In this document: positions 1 to 12,745 of the stretch, one piece after another
Numbering within the stretch: position 1 is the stretch's first letter
Layout of the letters: every line of letters begins with the position of its first letter
Assembly (NCBI GenBank): GCA_004794785.1
Contig: SJOL01007044.1
Span: 539,139-603,138, forward strand
Length of the DNA stretch: 64,000 bases
Direction: 5' to 3'
Source: Opisthorchis felineus
Taxonomy: Eukaryota; Platyhelminthes; Trematoda; Opisthorchiida; Opisthorchiidae
Position numbers and translations under genes: made by a program
Notes under the pieces: model-generated
Told to the model about the DNA's origin: nothing
Database searches by the model: none
What the model saw: the letters and a program-made list of their open reading frames with translations, nothing else

Positions 1-250
1 AGTAGATTTTGCCGTTTTGAAATTCCAGAGATTTCTTTCTTGAGTTCAGTGATTTATCGCAGAACCTCTAGGGTTTCGCAAGAAGCCAATGATGAAAATA
101 CAAAATTTCTCTCAATTGCGGCTTATCTAGTACATTATATATGGTCGTTGGCTTGTTCGCTGAGCTGGGCAATTTGATGGCAAACGTTTCATCACCAGTC
201 GAGGTGACATCATCATCAGTGCGTTATTGGGGAGCGTAATGGTGCGTTTT
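1..250 (-). repeat. End of a dispersed trematode-type repeat
   Basis: Read on the minus strand, this stretch carries CTGATGA, a hairpin with arms TCACC/GGTGA (plus 192-207) and then GAAACG, within plus 186-219. The sequence that follows on the minus strand runs through a TTTGCCATC block towards the left edge of the window. I recognise the combination as a repeat common in fluke genomes, but I cannot name the family. The CTGATGA-hairpin-GAAAC order is the same as half of a hammerhead core, yet no stem I partners are evident. The left boundary is cut by the window edge and the right boundary is a guess. Confidence is moderate that it is a repeat and low for any family name. Confidence 0.4.
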
Positions 251-3200
251 GATGGGTTGGTGGTTGTGGTTATATATAAATATGGTTAGAAAAAATATGG
301 TTAGAAAAACTATCATCCTGAGAGCCATACCACCACATTTTATTAGAAAACGTTCAAGTTTTTTAACATGTGTTCGTTTCTCGCACACATTAGTACGTTC
401 CTCTCATACCGGATTGCTCTACACACATTATTGAAGGTCTCATTCCATAAGCTTTGTGTTGTCCTCAGTTTTCTTCCACTTCGATTACCCAGTTCAGAGA
501 AGCCATCCATTAAAGGAGAACCACGCACAAAGACCAGGCCCAACACCTTTTCAATAGTTTCTCAGCTGTATAGAAGTGAACTTCTCAATCATTAAGAATT
601 CCGCTACTAAGTTTCTAAAAATCTCATTTCACTCTTCATGAAACAAGATATCTTGACCAGCTAAACCATTCACTTGCATCATCTGTAACACCTGAGGTAC
701 CCTGCATTTTATGCCTTCAGTAAATGGAACTTACCCACCCACTGCCCCATCAAAATGTGACAAAACACTGAACGAAATGTTTTTAGTGATTCTGCATTTT
801 TTATTCAACATTTGTCCAAAATACCCGCCGTCTTTTTTTCATGTCGGTTATTCTCATTTTCTTCAGTTTGTGTAACCACGGTGATTCTCTTAAGAAGTCA
901 ATACAAAACTTCCGATAAGAAACGCGATAAGAATACTATTTACCTTGATTGGAATCCAATGCTGACCAGGAGAAAGGCTGAGTTTACGAAGGGGCGATTA
1001 CTATCTGGGACTGAGCTGAGTGCTGCTCTCCTAAATTAACATTCTCATCTTCGAAACCCTACGGTAGAAGTAAAATTAATGTCCAATTATCTTAAGTACT
1101 TTATCCAGACCTTTAACAGAAATACCCGGAGTCACAATCTGAAGAAGGTGTAGATGTGCTTATGATGAACCCAAAGGACTATCTATCCACGGAATTAATT
1201 TTAACAGGAAATTTGTACACTCAGGGGGATGAAGTTGTGAAAATTAATGAGTCTCTCAGAATTGGTGACAAAGCTGAATTTCCGACAACCTCTGTGAATT
1301 TCAACAGGATGGTAGTGCTCAGTGAAAAGAACCATTTCCAATTCTACTTGGATCTGTGTTTCATCCACGTTAACTGCGTAGAGCAATGATGATACCATGT
1401 TTAGGATGACGATGAGGATACAACTGAGAAAGCTCAGGCATACCTGTTATTTTGCATTTGCTGTTTGGCCTTGGATGTTGTAAGGAGGACTACGCTTTCG
1501 TCGCCTGAAATTGTTTAGTTATTTTCTGGCTACTTCCCGAGTTTGTTGTGCCATCTGGCTGCACTCGAATGGTTCGATTATTACCATCCGTCCTGAAGTA
1601 TTGGTAACTGGTAACCGGTTATAAAACCCGGGTGGGCCGTATCGTGGACACTTCGTGCCGAGAAATTTCTTCCTGGGGTACTGCATAGTTGGAGAGTATG
1701 TACTCGCGACATTTTATTCAAACATAAAACCTTCCAAGCACTGCACCTCAAGGGACGGCGGTCCCTCAGACAGCCTACACCCCGGAATAATTTACCAACT
1801 GAAATATCACTCACGAATTCAGTGAGCAGAATAATTATTCGCTTACCGCTTTTTTGCCTACGGTTTCGTTACCGCGGCACGTGGTACAAATGTATGCATA
1901 AAATCACCGACTGCCCGTATCACGTGAACGAGTTTAACGTCGAAAACAGCACACTTCAAGAGACAATGTAGTCTGAAATATGTTCAACAGCTTGCTATGA
2001 CATCAGATTGACAGATGCTTTTCGACTTCCTCTCTGTGCTGCCTTGCAGCGCAGTGACGAATTTGGTTATAGCCCAAAATTGTCAGTTGTTTAATGACGA
2101 AAAATGTTTAACAGAGAACGACATGGATGTACATGAATATGTCGTCCATTTGAGGTTGTCCGACATTCGTCAAAACTAAAAAGGCTCCCATTTATCTGGC
2201 TGATACAACCACCCATTGCTGAATTGGTGCTAAATACGGGTAAAATATCTAGGATAAAGCCAAACGAATCAGCTGACAATCTCGTAGACCGTCTTGAAGC
2301 CGAATGCCATATTACCTTAGTTATACTGCCGATAACGTCACGTGGGCTTTGTTGCAGACCGAAAACATAGTCCAAATTTTTGTTATTCGTTAATTCGACT
2401 TCCTTTATACTTGGACACCTATGATAGTGCTCTGCCTAGCCTCCGGTAGCATACTTACGGGGTTGATTCCGACGGCTGTCTAATACTCTGCTTAGCTTCA
2501 CAGCTGACCTCTTATCCTATTTGATGAGGCGGATTTTGAACAGCTGTTTGCGCTTGAAACTCCCAACTAGCCCTCAGTTCAGTGGGGCACAATGCTGTTT
2601 GGTTATTGGTTACTGACTAGTTTAATGGATCGTAGATGGCGGACACGCGAGTTTATTATTGTTTGTACCCTAAGTAGCAACTCAAGCTCGATGGTTGCTA
2701 AACAATATGCCGCCGTTTGCCAGTCGTGTGGATGATTTGGAAAGGGGTCATCTGTTGTCATAACACCACGGATTATTTTACCACATCAAAAGGCCAACAT
2801 ATGCTGAACATGTGGAAATCATGAAGTGTGGAAACTGTGTAAGAAAACAAGAAATCGACTGAACAGAATTTTCAAATCACCAAACTATTGGCGAAGTCTG
2901 AGCATAATGGAAATGGTCATTTGAGGTATGTCGCGGAACTTTATTCTGGACAAGGCAAATATTTCTCAAGGTTCCCACCAACCTTTCATTCATAGTGACT
3001 TTTTAAGTTATTGTGAATGGATTTTTATTCTAGAAAATGCTTATGACAGCGCACTCAAGGTCTAATTACGAAAGGCAATCTTCCTTCCTCCTTCATTTTA
3101 CTTTATAACAATTAAGGCACAGAAAGTCTGACGTAACTTTCTTGGATCACTCCAGCTTGCTTCTACCTCTTATTCTGCTTGTTTTTCTGTAGTCGCGAGA

Positions 3201-6200
3201 AAAAATCCCCCAGTATTAGGGCTCTGACAGTAACAGACACATTACCTTAGGCTTCTCTGTGGATCTAGAAAGACATACAGAAATAGGAATATAATAGTTC
3301 ACAGTTTGTCGACGAAGTGAAGATGATCAAATGATAATGCAAGATTCGTGATTTTACACGGAGGCACATACATAAGTGTTGTGGATGACATGGTAACGGA
3401 ATAACAGGCGGATACAAAGGTTTATTTATACTTAGTTTGTATATTATAGTCACAGAATGAAGTGTTTCGAAAGGTTAGTGTATCAGATATGTGTCGTGGT
3501 GTATTGTCTTTAAGTTTTGGTATCCCAAGACTTCAAAGAACGAGATGTTATGGGGAAACCATTAAGGACTGCTTTGGGCGTTAAAAAACCCTCCAACGAA
3601 AGTTATACGAGTTACATCCGACATGCATTTTTCATGCCACAAATTGTATTGCGAAGAAGGGAAGTCTACCCTGAAAGCGTTATGGATATCTGTACAGATT
3701 TCTGTAATTCGACCCGCAGCTGCGCCAGCAGTCTAACTGCAACATGAGGTTACCTCTCGGAGGAGTTAGACTAGGTGTTTCTTTATTGAGTAGCGCATCT
3801 CCAGGGGAGATATATCGATTTGAAACTTGTTAGAGTTGACTGGTGCAATTCGAGGTCATGCTTAAAATGAGTTCGTTAAAAGCGACATCCGTCAACCCAC
3901 CCAGTATGCTTTCTTCTCAACGAACTCCAGGACCGTAGGAAGCTACTTCAGAGCAGATCTTATCCAACGGTGAATTTAGTTTTTCAAATGGTTAGCCTTA
4001 AAAAAACGTTGATAAAATACTAAGTCACTGTCTCAGTTTGATGTTATCGTACCGAAAATTAACGGACCTACCACACCGACATATCATGGCAAAAAGATTA
4101 TCTTTGCTTACTACGATGGACCTTAAGCGTGTATTTCCAACGGACTCGTGCGCTTACCAAAATGCATTCATTTGTCATTAAGTGTTTCGATGTATACAAC
4201 CATTCTCCTCATGGTTAGCACTAGCTTGTTTACCCGGGAGAGGCTTTGACAAGACGTTTGTGAGTGTACACTGTTGCGATATGGTGGAAAGTAACGAAAG
4301 ACAGCTGAACAATTTTCCGATGTCTTGAAAACACGCCTTGTCCACTGTGCTTGATAATGAAACACATTCACATGATTCATGTATTTCTCGTATTACCAAA
4401 CAATCCAAACTGAACAAACCAAAGCAAACACATCAGTTAAAGAGTAGTCGGACCCTGACTAGGTACCCTGCCGCGTCCCTGGGATAAACTCCCCTATTCA
4501 TATCTCACAATTGTGGGTTCCTTCAGTGGCAGGCCTGTCTTATGTTAATCTCGGGATAATTTTTGGTGTGCATCCTGGCGTTTCCTGACGTCCATCGAAA
4601 ATCTCTCCTGTATTTGGACTCACTCTACGTCGAAAAGCCGAGAATTACCGTACATCTGTTTTATCCTTATTGGGAATTACTAGCACTGCCCATTTCATGA
4701 AAAGATGTCTGAAATCCTAAATTTCCTATTTAATGATCATTAGAATGGACGTCATCATAACTATAAAACAACCGTACATCATCAGTGGTGTGCGGAATAT
4801 TCGGAGAAGTAACTTGTGTTATTTAAAAAATTGGTATCCCCGTGATACTTGGAATTCTTGGGGTTGTGCTAGCTATACTTTGCACAGTAAACAGTGAGTG
4901 GAGCTGCTTGTCCCCCAGAAGAGTGGCCTCGATTCGGACAGTTCTCCCTTGAGTAGATTGCTGTGTAGTAGCTTGCATCAATGCGTTTTTCTGAGACATT
5001 TAGCACGCCTGATTGTATTGTTTTCGAGCTGTACATAAAATGAGAGATGACTGTGTCTCACATTATACGCTAACGGATGAAAAGCTGCAAAGTCTAGAAA
5101 CAGCTATCTTGCGCAAAACGCTAGAAATTTCCAAATGAATGGAAAGCGCGGAACGATGCTTTGTTTCTTTCATTTCGCCGACATTTACAGGATCCCTTTT
5201 TCACATTTCAGACTATGGAAGAGGAAACTGGTTCAACAGACCTAATGGTGAATGGTAGTTAATCTTGCCCTGTCCTCTTCAGAACAATGATTCCTGTAGT
5301 TTTCACGGCTCACACGGCTAGAAAGCAGGTTTGGGATTATCAACTACGTTATAGACAAATTTGTGTCCACTGCTGGTTTTCCTGTTTTTTTTATGGATAC
5401 CGTAATTGAGGAAAACCCATAACAAGGATTTTTTCCTCCTGCTAGTTGTTGAGCCGAAAAATTGCTCTTCGAACAACTAGGGTGGTCTTATGATTTGGAT
5501 GGTCTGCCTTAGGATATCAACTGTAGCTCACATCTCACGGAACCGAACTGAATTGTCATTAAATGGGGTGTAGTATACCTTTAGAGGGAGTTTGTTTCGA
5601 GAACATAATATATATGTGTACATATATGTTGCAAAATTATGGAATAATTGGAGTGAAGAATGGAGAAGCATGTACAAGGGGTGTTGTTATCAGTTAGTCT
5701 CTATTTACGTTATTATCTTTTCAGTCAAACCTAAACCAAGGTTTCCCTGGCAGTTTCATTAAAAATTTTTTGCCATCTTGAGGAAATATACAGGGGCTGC
5801 TTGACTGGAAATTTTTTTTCTATTTGACCCAAATCCATGCTGGCATTGTGACATGAAATGCGCAAGAGTTAAATGTAATATGGGCCATAAAAGCCGTCAA
5901 CCTGTCATCGCCGGATTATGTCAAGGGTCCTGTTTGCTTGTGTAAAGGAATATCAAAGTCAAATCCCAGTTGGAGAGGACCACACAAATGCCGCTAAAAA
6001 CCAATGGAAGTTTGGCGATTTGATAGGAGTCTCCGTCAAATATGTCCTTTATTTAAGTCGCTTGTCATGTGCATTTTCTCGTAACAGCAAGCACCTGTCA
6101 ACACCAGATATTCTTCTTTGATCTTGTCGGAGGGAAATAAGAATTTTCTGACAAAAATATAATCGTAAATCTTGATCAACAACTGCTTATGCGATCAACT

Positions 6201-7039
6201 CAAACTTGTCCTGTCATTGTAGTGAAAGCGATATACAAGTTGAGAAACATGTGAACAGCACAACGTGAAATTTGAAACAACTAGCCTTATGGGGTTGGAC
6301 TTTACAAGAATTACTTCTTGATTTCAATGAACGAATCCAAAACTTCATGGAATAATCTTTTATATTCTACCATTTCATTAGGAAATATTTTTGAGTAATA
6401 ATAAGCATGTTGCATGTGAACAGATAACAGAAGGACGGCGTCATACCACCCTCTAGCCGTCCCCATTCCTTATAGTCATCACCGGCAACATAACATTAGT
6501 GTTCAACAATGATGTTTCGCTGCCGTACAACCATGATTTATTTGAAACCCTTATTCTGAAGAAAAGACTAAATGTTGACGGTGAGTGGACTTAGTGCTAA
6601 TCTACCAAAATCACTCCGAGATGCCTAGGCCATTAGACACTCATTCAAGCAGTCCGGTTGGCTTCCCGGGTCCACCAGGATTCACCGTCGGCAAGCACGC
6701 TCACCTTCATCTGATGCCTGGTTATTCCCCGGAACAAATTATTTTCAGGATCGGCAGAGACATTTCTGCAAGATTCAAACACTGTCACTCTTCTGTCTGA
6801 TATCTAGCGCTTGAGCGGTAGCTTTGTGTCATAGTTAAATTTGTCAGCACTGTGAAAAGATGTGGCGACTTCGTTACAGCATGAAATCACATCTGACATT
6901 GAAGCAGCTGGAGGATACTACGAAAGACGATTCTGGTAAATTCACCTAACCTCCGGATACGTCAGTCTATCAGTTACTAAGCAATTTGTCCACACCTTAC
7001 GCGGTCCTAGAAAAGGAAGTGAGAAGCGACAACGGACGG
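251..7039. other. No recognisable gene; diffuse non-coding DNA
   Basis: I see nothing here that I can assign. Short open frames occur in all six phases; the longest are only about 80-95 codons, for example minus 2091-2375, and none matches a family I know. An AT-rich imperfect hairpin lies near 5602-5630. The stretch is consistent with intergenic or intronic DNA. Confidence 0.5.
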
Positions 7040-7740
7040 GTGCGTAGTGTGAATGTGTTTTTGCCAGCATTAGATCCATCCTTAACGGATGACTACGTGA
7101 TCAATTTTGGTTCTTAGCTGGCACTCTTTTGGAGGACACCACATGGCACAGCATAAAAACAGCCGACCGTCGGTGCATAGCTGAAGAAATCGTTTGCCAT
7201 TATTCGTACCTATCGAGTCCAGTCCATGTTGGTCACCTTGTGTATCAAATGCACTAAGCCTGCCCATATGTGCATTCAGATCTCCACGGCAACCACCACG
7301 ATGTCTGAGCTTCTAACTCGCCGCAGCGAGGCTTTCAAGGTGTTATAAAACTTTTCTTTGATGTCAGCGCTACAGCCAGTTGGGGCGTAAGCAGACACAA
7401 CAAAGATGAACTTCCCACCTGAACGTCACCAGGCAAACAACACAGAGGCTACTATCAACGGGTATCCAGTAAAAGAAGGGTCCTTCCGCCTGGTGACTTG
7501 GGATGATACCATCTTTTGCACATCGTGCCGCAACGGCCTCTGGGCCGCCAGATGCGCGCAACCGAAAGCGAGTGGAGAGGTGATGGGGCGGTTAGCTCAA
7601 CCATTGTGCTTACACCTTGAAATCTTTTTTGGGGTTACACAGCAGGGGTCAATGACAAGCGAGTCCAGTGTGTCAAAAAAACAGCTTGTAATCCTGATTG
7701 CCTCAGAGTGCGGACATTGAAAGCAGCCAGCTAGACTGAA
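7040..7740 (-). mobile_element. Non-LTR retrotransposon fragment: ORF2 endonuclease domain, decayed
   Basis: The minus strand encodes, in order and in shifting frames, the blocks of an apurinic-type endonuclease (exonuclease III-like fold), the domain that nicks target DNA for LINE insertion. From the N-terminal end they are LAAFNVRTLRQSGLQA (plus 7683-7730), TLDSLVIDPCC (about 7640-7670), a block containing SGGPEAVAARCAKDG and WIPVDSSLCVVCL (7406-7560), VVSAYAPTG followed by SSDIVVVA (7281-7400), then GDLNAHMGRL, NNGKRFLQLC and KIDHVVIR (7082-7300). The SAYAPT and GDLNAH motifs keep their key Asp and Asn. The expected SET motif after the Cys-Cys-Val is lost. At least two frameshifts (around 7295 and 7380, and near 7680) and stops break the frame. 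The terminal SDH motif was not found below 7080. This order and wording match the CR1/RTE-like ORF2 proteins widespread in trematodes. It is a dead fragment with no reverse transcriptase attached. Family level is certain; the exact clade is not. Confidence 0.85.
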
Positions 7741-8028
7741 TGTTGATGCTTGGAGAGGAATTTAGATCTACCTGAGGATGTCAGCGCCGGATGACGCGCA
7801 CATGTTACCGCAAAAAGCGATGCAGGATGGACGAAATCAACAATTCTTACTGATGGGCATACAAGGAGAGAGCCATTACTGGGGCGGAAGAGGGGAAAAA
7901 GTATGTGGAAGGGAACGAAGGGAGGCTACAGTTGCACACCTCATAAAAAGAAGATCCGCGCACAGGAGCGCAGTTGGCCACAGTTCATGTGTAAAGTTAG
8001 TTGGCCCATGCAGCGTGGGTAACAAGGT

Positions 8029-8448
8029 TTACTTCAATCTTTTGACAAGATTACCAATGCTGAAATTAATAAAACAACATGACACTGGAGCCATCAAGAA
8101 AAGTCTTCCAAAACATAGACCAACACCATATAAAGAGCACGTTTTATTCTCCTTAAAAATCAATACATTTGTAACATATTGGGCTGCTAATTTGGAATGG
8201 CAGTGCTTTTGAAACGCCAATTCATTGAGCGTCAGAGTTTCCCCGTTGAATGAAATTTTGTACTTGAAAGACTCCCGAATATTCTTACCCTCATTATCAT
8301 CATTCTTAATTTCATCGAACTTTGTCTCATATGTTCCTTCCATAACTAGAATTTTGCACATTGAAGTAGTTTTAATGAAACAACGTTTGAGTAAGCAGGC
8401 CCGCATCATTTCACAAGGCATATCTTGGATGGCCTCGACCCCACGCAT
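8029..8448 (-). other. Unassigned 139-codon open frame (candidate exon or relic ORF)
   Basis: A single open frame starts at an ATG at 8448, with an in-frame TGA 13 codons further upstream, and ends at a TAA next to 8029. The translation is hydrophilic in its middle (around YETKFDEIKNDDNEGKNI), with several Cys, and turns hydrophobic near the end. I recognise no domain. It lies about 300 nt upstream of the LINE endonuclease fragment on the same strand, the position where a LINE ORF1 or 5' UTR would be. No similarity to a known ORF1 is visible. Open frames of 144 codons (7778-8212) and 89 codons (8225-8494) overlap it on the plus strand, so length alone is not evidence of coding. It could equally be chance. 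Confidence 0.15.
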
Positions 8449-11400
8449 ATATTTGTACCCATATGATGATGATCATACAACCCCACATGTATAAGTATGC
8501 TTAGGACACTCCAGACACAAGGCTGGGACTACTGGGATTAAAGTACGCAGCACATCCATAGTGTTTCAGTCACGCCTAATGGGAACTAATATCCAAAATA
8601 CTAGGATTGATACATACTTAAAGGAAGGTTTATGTTATTAAAGCAGGATTGATAAAGAGCAACGCTGAGACCGATGGTCTAAACCAAAGCCGTAGCCAAA
8701 ACCTACACTACCTGATGACGAAACGTTAGTGAAATGAAGTGGAAAATGCTTACCGGCTTGATCCACCTGATAAACAGACGGTCATTGTGAGAGAAGTCAA
8801 AAAAAGAATATCTTGAATGGCCTTCTACAGTGCATAGATTGATGAGATAGGGGTTAGCAGATCATCGAATTAATGTCACACATATACACAGGGCTTTCGC
8901 CTCACCCAGTGAGTGAGGATGGGTCTGATAGCACATATCCTAATGCAGGCTTAGTCTGTCGACCAGTTTGTTGCACTACCTGAAGTTTTAGCCTAAGTAG
9001 CCAGCGTACACTTACGGATGGAACATGTGTACCGGTCAGCACAGAGAAAATGATAGGACTGCAACAGGAGAACAAACTTTCTCGTCCTAACATAAGTGCC
9101 GTTCCAAACGCACTTCCATCTTTATCTCACACAAAATGGCCAACTCGCGAGCCATATTTATTGCTGACAGCAAAAGTTCTTCCCTCTTGATTTTTTCATA
9201 TTTCTCACCGCTCATTATCCTTGATACGACGAACGATAGTCAAAAAGTGCTACACATCTCATCACTCTGAAGACTGCTTCAAGTCACTGGCACCTTTCAG
9301 TAAGTATCAGATGAGGTTGAAAATAATGAGATGGAACATGTCACTTTAATCCTAGTTCGTTATGGACACCGCGTTGGGTTTCATATCCATGGAGACCAAT
9401 AAGTAGACCACCTGCAGAGAGTTCATGAACAGTAGCCTTACTGAAATAAAGCTTTTGATCATTGAATTGAGTGGAGTGACAACAATACCACTTGATCTGT
9501 TCGCGTCACAAACGGCTGGATGATTTTGACAGTCATAGTGGTGCTCATGGGTGGACCAACCACCGAACGCTTGCCGGAAAATATAAAGGCGATGATTGTA
9601 TCAATCACAGAAAGTTTCTTGGCTATAAAGACTAGGTGGAATATGGGGAAAGCCTACTACTATGAAGGGTCATTTGTACCACATTTTTTGTAGATTCCAC
9701 GGTACACACTTGATTTATACAATTTCAAATTGTTTCGGGCATTTAACCACACAGATCTAGTAGGTCGTCTCATCAATTTGACTTTGTTATTATTAATACG
9801 TGAATCACTCTTGTCGCAACTCCAGTTTTCTGCGTTAAAACTCACTTAGGGCCCCTGTCCTCAAAGTCTCGCCAGTGAATGCATCCGAACAAAGTTACTA
9901 GGCGTAGTACCAAAAACCGCAGTTAAATTCATACCATTCATATACCACATGTACTAAGCCGTTCCTTTACCAACGTTGACATAATAGTTGCGAATGGCGG
10001 ACCATCCTGGTAATCCACTCCGGCTGAACTGAGGAACGCCACCAAATCCACAAATCGGGCGAAATTGTGTCCAATTGTGGTCTTAATGGATGAAACCCAT
10101 TCAAGAAAGCTGGGGGAAAAACAAATGAAGAGAGCACGTAAACAATGCGGCATATAAAATTGATAATTTTTTTCCAGCTGACAAATTTGAACCGAAAACG
10201 AGTAACGCAACCGACTGGAGTGGTGCGACTTATTCCAGAATTGTAACAAAACCGAAGAAAGGATGTGAAGAAGTGCACTGGCCAGTTTCGAAATCTGTTA
10301 CTGAAATAAACAGATAAAGTTAACGACTAAGTTGAGTGCTTTTGCAAACTGACGAGTAAGCTGCCAGATATGGCCCAACCGATTTGAGTACTGTAAACTG
10401 AAGCCCACCCGTACTAGAAACACTCACAGAAATTTGGTCTGGAGCTGGTCAGAATAGTCTTAATCAATCCGTGTTGTGAATAGCACAAATTAGGATAGAC
10501 AGTAACCCAGAAAGAGAGAGAGAAGTCGCCCAGTTCAAACGATCCGCGGGGCCAGAAAAGTGATGAGAAATGTAGGAGACTAACCAACAGAATGATTGAA
10601 GCTATTCCTGGCAAAGCAGCGACTGATAGTAAACAAACGTAAAACGAAGAGGAAATGCAGACCGCGTCACCGGATTAGTAAAACTAATGATTTAAAGAAG
10701 TAAAACAGTGCTCCTGGATAGAAAGTTTAGCGATTATGCTGCTGTTATTAGGTATAAGAATGTGAGTATAGATACTCTATTGACTTAGTTTATGCATAAT
10801 TCTAGGTTAGAAAGCAAAGTTAGATTGTTGGACTAGCCTTCATAGGGTTATTAACTTTTGCAGCAAGAATCCCTGTGTAAATAATGAGTGTGTTAAACGA
10901 ATGACCAGTGTGGTACTTATAGTCGCACTCGAGAACTTGACATTGGCTTGTCACAGATGCCTTTCAGGATTAGCAATAATAAATCCAAATGTCCTCGAAA
11001 TATTTCGCGAAACATTGCGAACCTCATCATTGACGGTGGTGAAGACAGAGGTTCCAAAAGTTTCTTTTATTTCACGTTAATTATTTCAGGATCGCAGAGG
11101 TATATCGCTCAACAACTGGTCCGTAAGACCAGAGCTGCCTCAGAAAAGGGATGGAGAGATTTCATAGTCGAGGAACTATGGGGACAGGAAAGTTGCTCAA
11201 AGTAACCAAGAGGAATGTTGAAATTCATAAAGTACAAGCTAGAAGGAGTTACTGCAGGCGGCGCGTGTCTGAGACTACACTACACACTTTCTCACAGGTC
11301 ATACACAAAATACACACAGCAGTCTCCAGCACAACAAGAAAGAAGGGAATATTGAGAAGTGCAAAATTTGTGGGGTCACACTGGCTCACAATGAGCAGCA

Positions 11401-12649
11401 AGCAGATACACTACCGACTCATAGTCAGTCAGGAAGAAAGACCACTATCGGTGGTAGTTGCAATGTGCAGATGGTTGTCATACATATCTGATAACAGATA
11501 GATTGGTTGAATCTCAAAGGTCTCCTCCTTATTGCTCCATGCATGGATCGGATCAGGGACATCTTTCCCACTTTGCCTCGAGTTAGGCAATAAAGGCTAG
11601 GTTTTTTGTGAGGAAGCTGACCGCCTAAATGTCTGAAAACTATCAGTCAAAGGTGAACTTTTAACCGATGTGTCGTCCCATATTGGTAACTCTAACAGTA
11701 CAGCTGTGTTCTCAAAATGCATGACATTTCGAAATTATGGAAATCGAATCCTTCGAAACCTTAGAAGTTAAGGAAATTTACAAGTATTAGAAGCACGACC
11801 ACACACTTGGATGGGCCTTGTTGTTTCAGAGGTGGTTTGTTGTAAAACGACGACAGCTGGCGTCGCAAGGTCTGGTGATCCATCCATTTCTTTCCAGACT
11901 AGAATAGTTCCGACAGTCCTCCAACGAAAAGGATCATCTCCTCAAGGTACACGAATTCTGAGAGGCTCATCGAAGACTATAATGGAGCTGAAGGCTCATC
12001 GTGCTAGTTATTGTTTGGCCCCTCGCTTGTTATCCACCAAGGTAGCTTTGTAATAGCTAGGTGCAATTAAAAAACAAAATGAAGGTTCTTTAACCATATG
12101 TAGAATAAACCTGACTTACTTTTTGCAAGTTAGCTACATAGGTTCTACAGGAAAATAAAAAACTAGCTTACTGACTTTTGTCTCCATGCCCTGAAGAGAA
12201 AGATGCTTTTTAAGGGCATCTACTCTGGCTTTAGCTTGGCCTTAGAGCTTATTTTTTAATCGCTCGTCTAACGATTAAGTTAATGTAGGCCCGACTGGGG
12301 ATAGTCTTCCTTCCCGGGAAACGCTTTTGATATAAATGGAACTTGTGTGTAATTTTCGTGTGTAGGAAATCTCCATGACACCGCATATCATAAACATCCT
12401 TGGGTGAGTTTCTGATTTTATAGAATGTTTTGTATCTTGAATGAAGGCCGTACGTTCCGAAGTATCTAGACCCTATCAGAACCCACCACCATTAGATGGA
12501 TGGTTTCTGAAGGTTTCCACCCTTTGAAGAAACAGCTCTCAGCTCACCGCAAAATTTATGAATGATGATTGCGGTAAGTCAACTATCGATCAAGTGACAA
12601 TGTGAAACCTTCCCAATAAATGATAGTTCTGGGAATTTACTAGGTTTGT
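8449..12649. other. No recognisable gene
   Basis: Nothing can be assigned. At 8712-8724 CTGATGA is followed directly by CGAAAC, the two hammerhead core strands with no stem II between them. Open frames of about 100-116 codons (minus 9938-10278, plus 11151-11501) have no family resemblance. A pyrimidine-rich stretch ending in CAG near 11092 resembles a splice acceptor but leads into nothing recognisable. Confidence 0.45.
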
Positions 12650-12745
12650 AAAATTCACGTTTGCATCAGTCTCCTTCGGAAAGTTGACCTCCTATCCTGG
12701 TGCAATTATCCTGGCGAGTTCATTTGCCTTTGATGTGGACTCACT
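12650..12745 (-). repeat. SINE 3'-body fragment
   Basis: On the minus strand the block CGCCAGGATAATTGCACCAG, followed by GATAGGAGG, aligns base for base with few changes to CACCAGAATGATTGCGCCAG followed by GACGGGAGG in the SINE copy at 42.79-43.01 kb. The similarity continues weakly for about 30 nt on each side. The tRNA-like head and the ribozyme module are not recognisable beside it, so it is a truncated or heavily decayed copy of the same family. Confidence 0.45.

Noticed and set aside
7778..8212. 144-codon plus-strand open frame
   Set aside because: It overlaps a similar-sized minus frame, has no motif, and begins opposite the 5' flank of the LINE endonuclease; probably chance.
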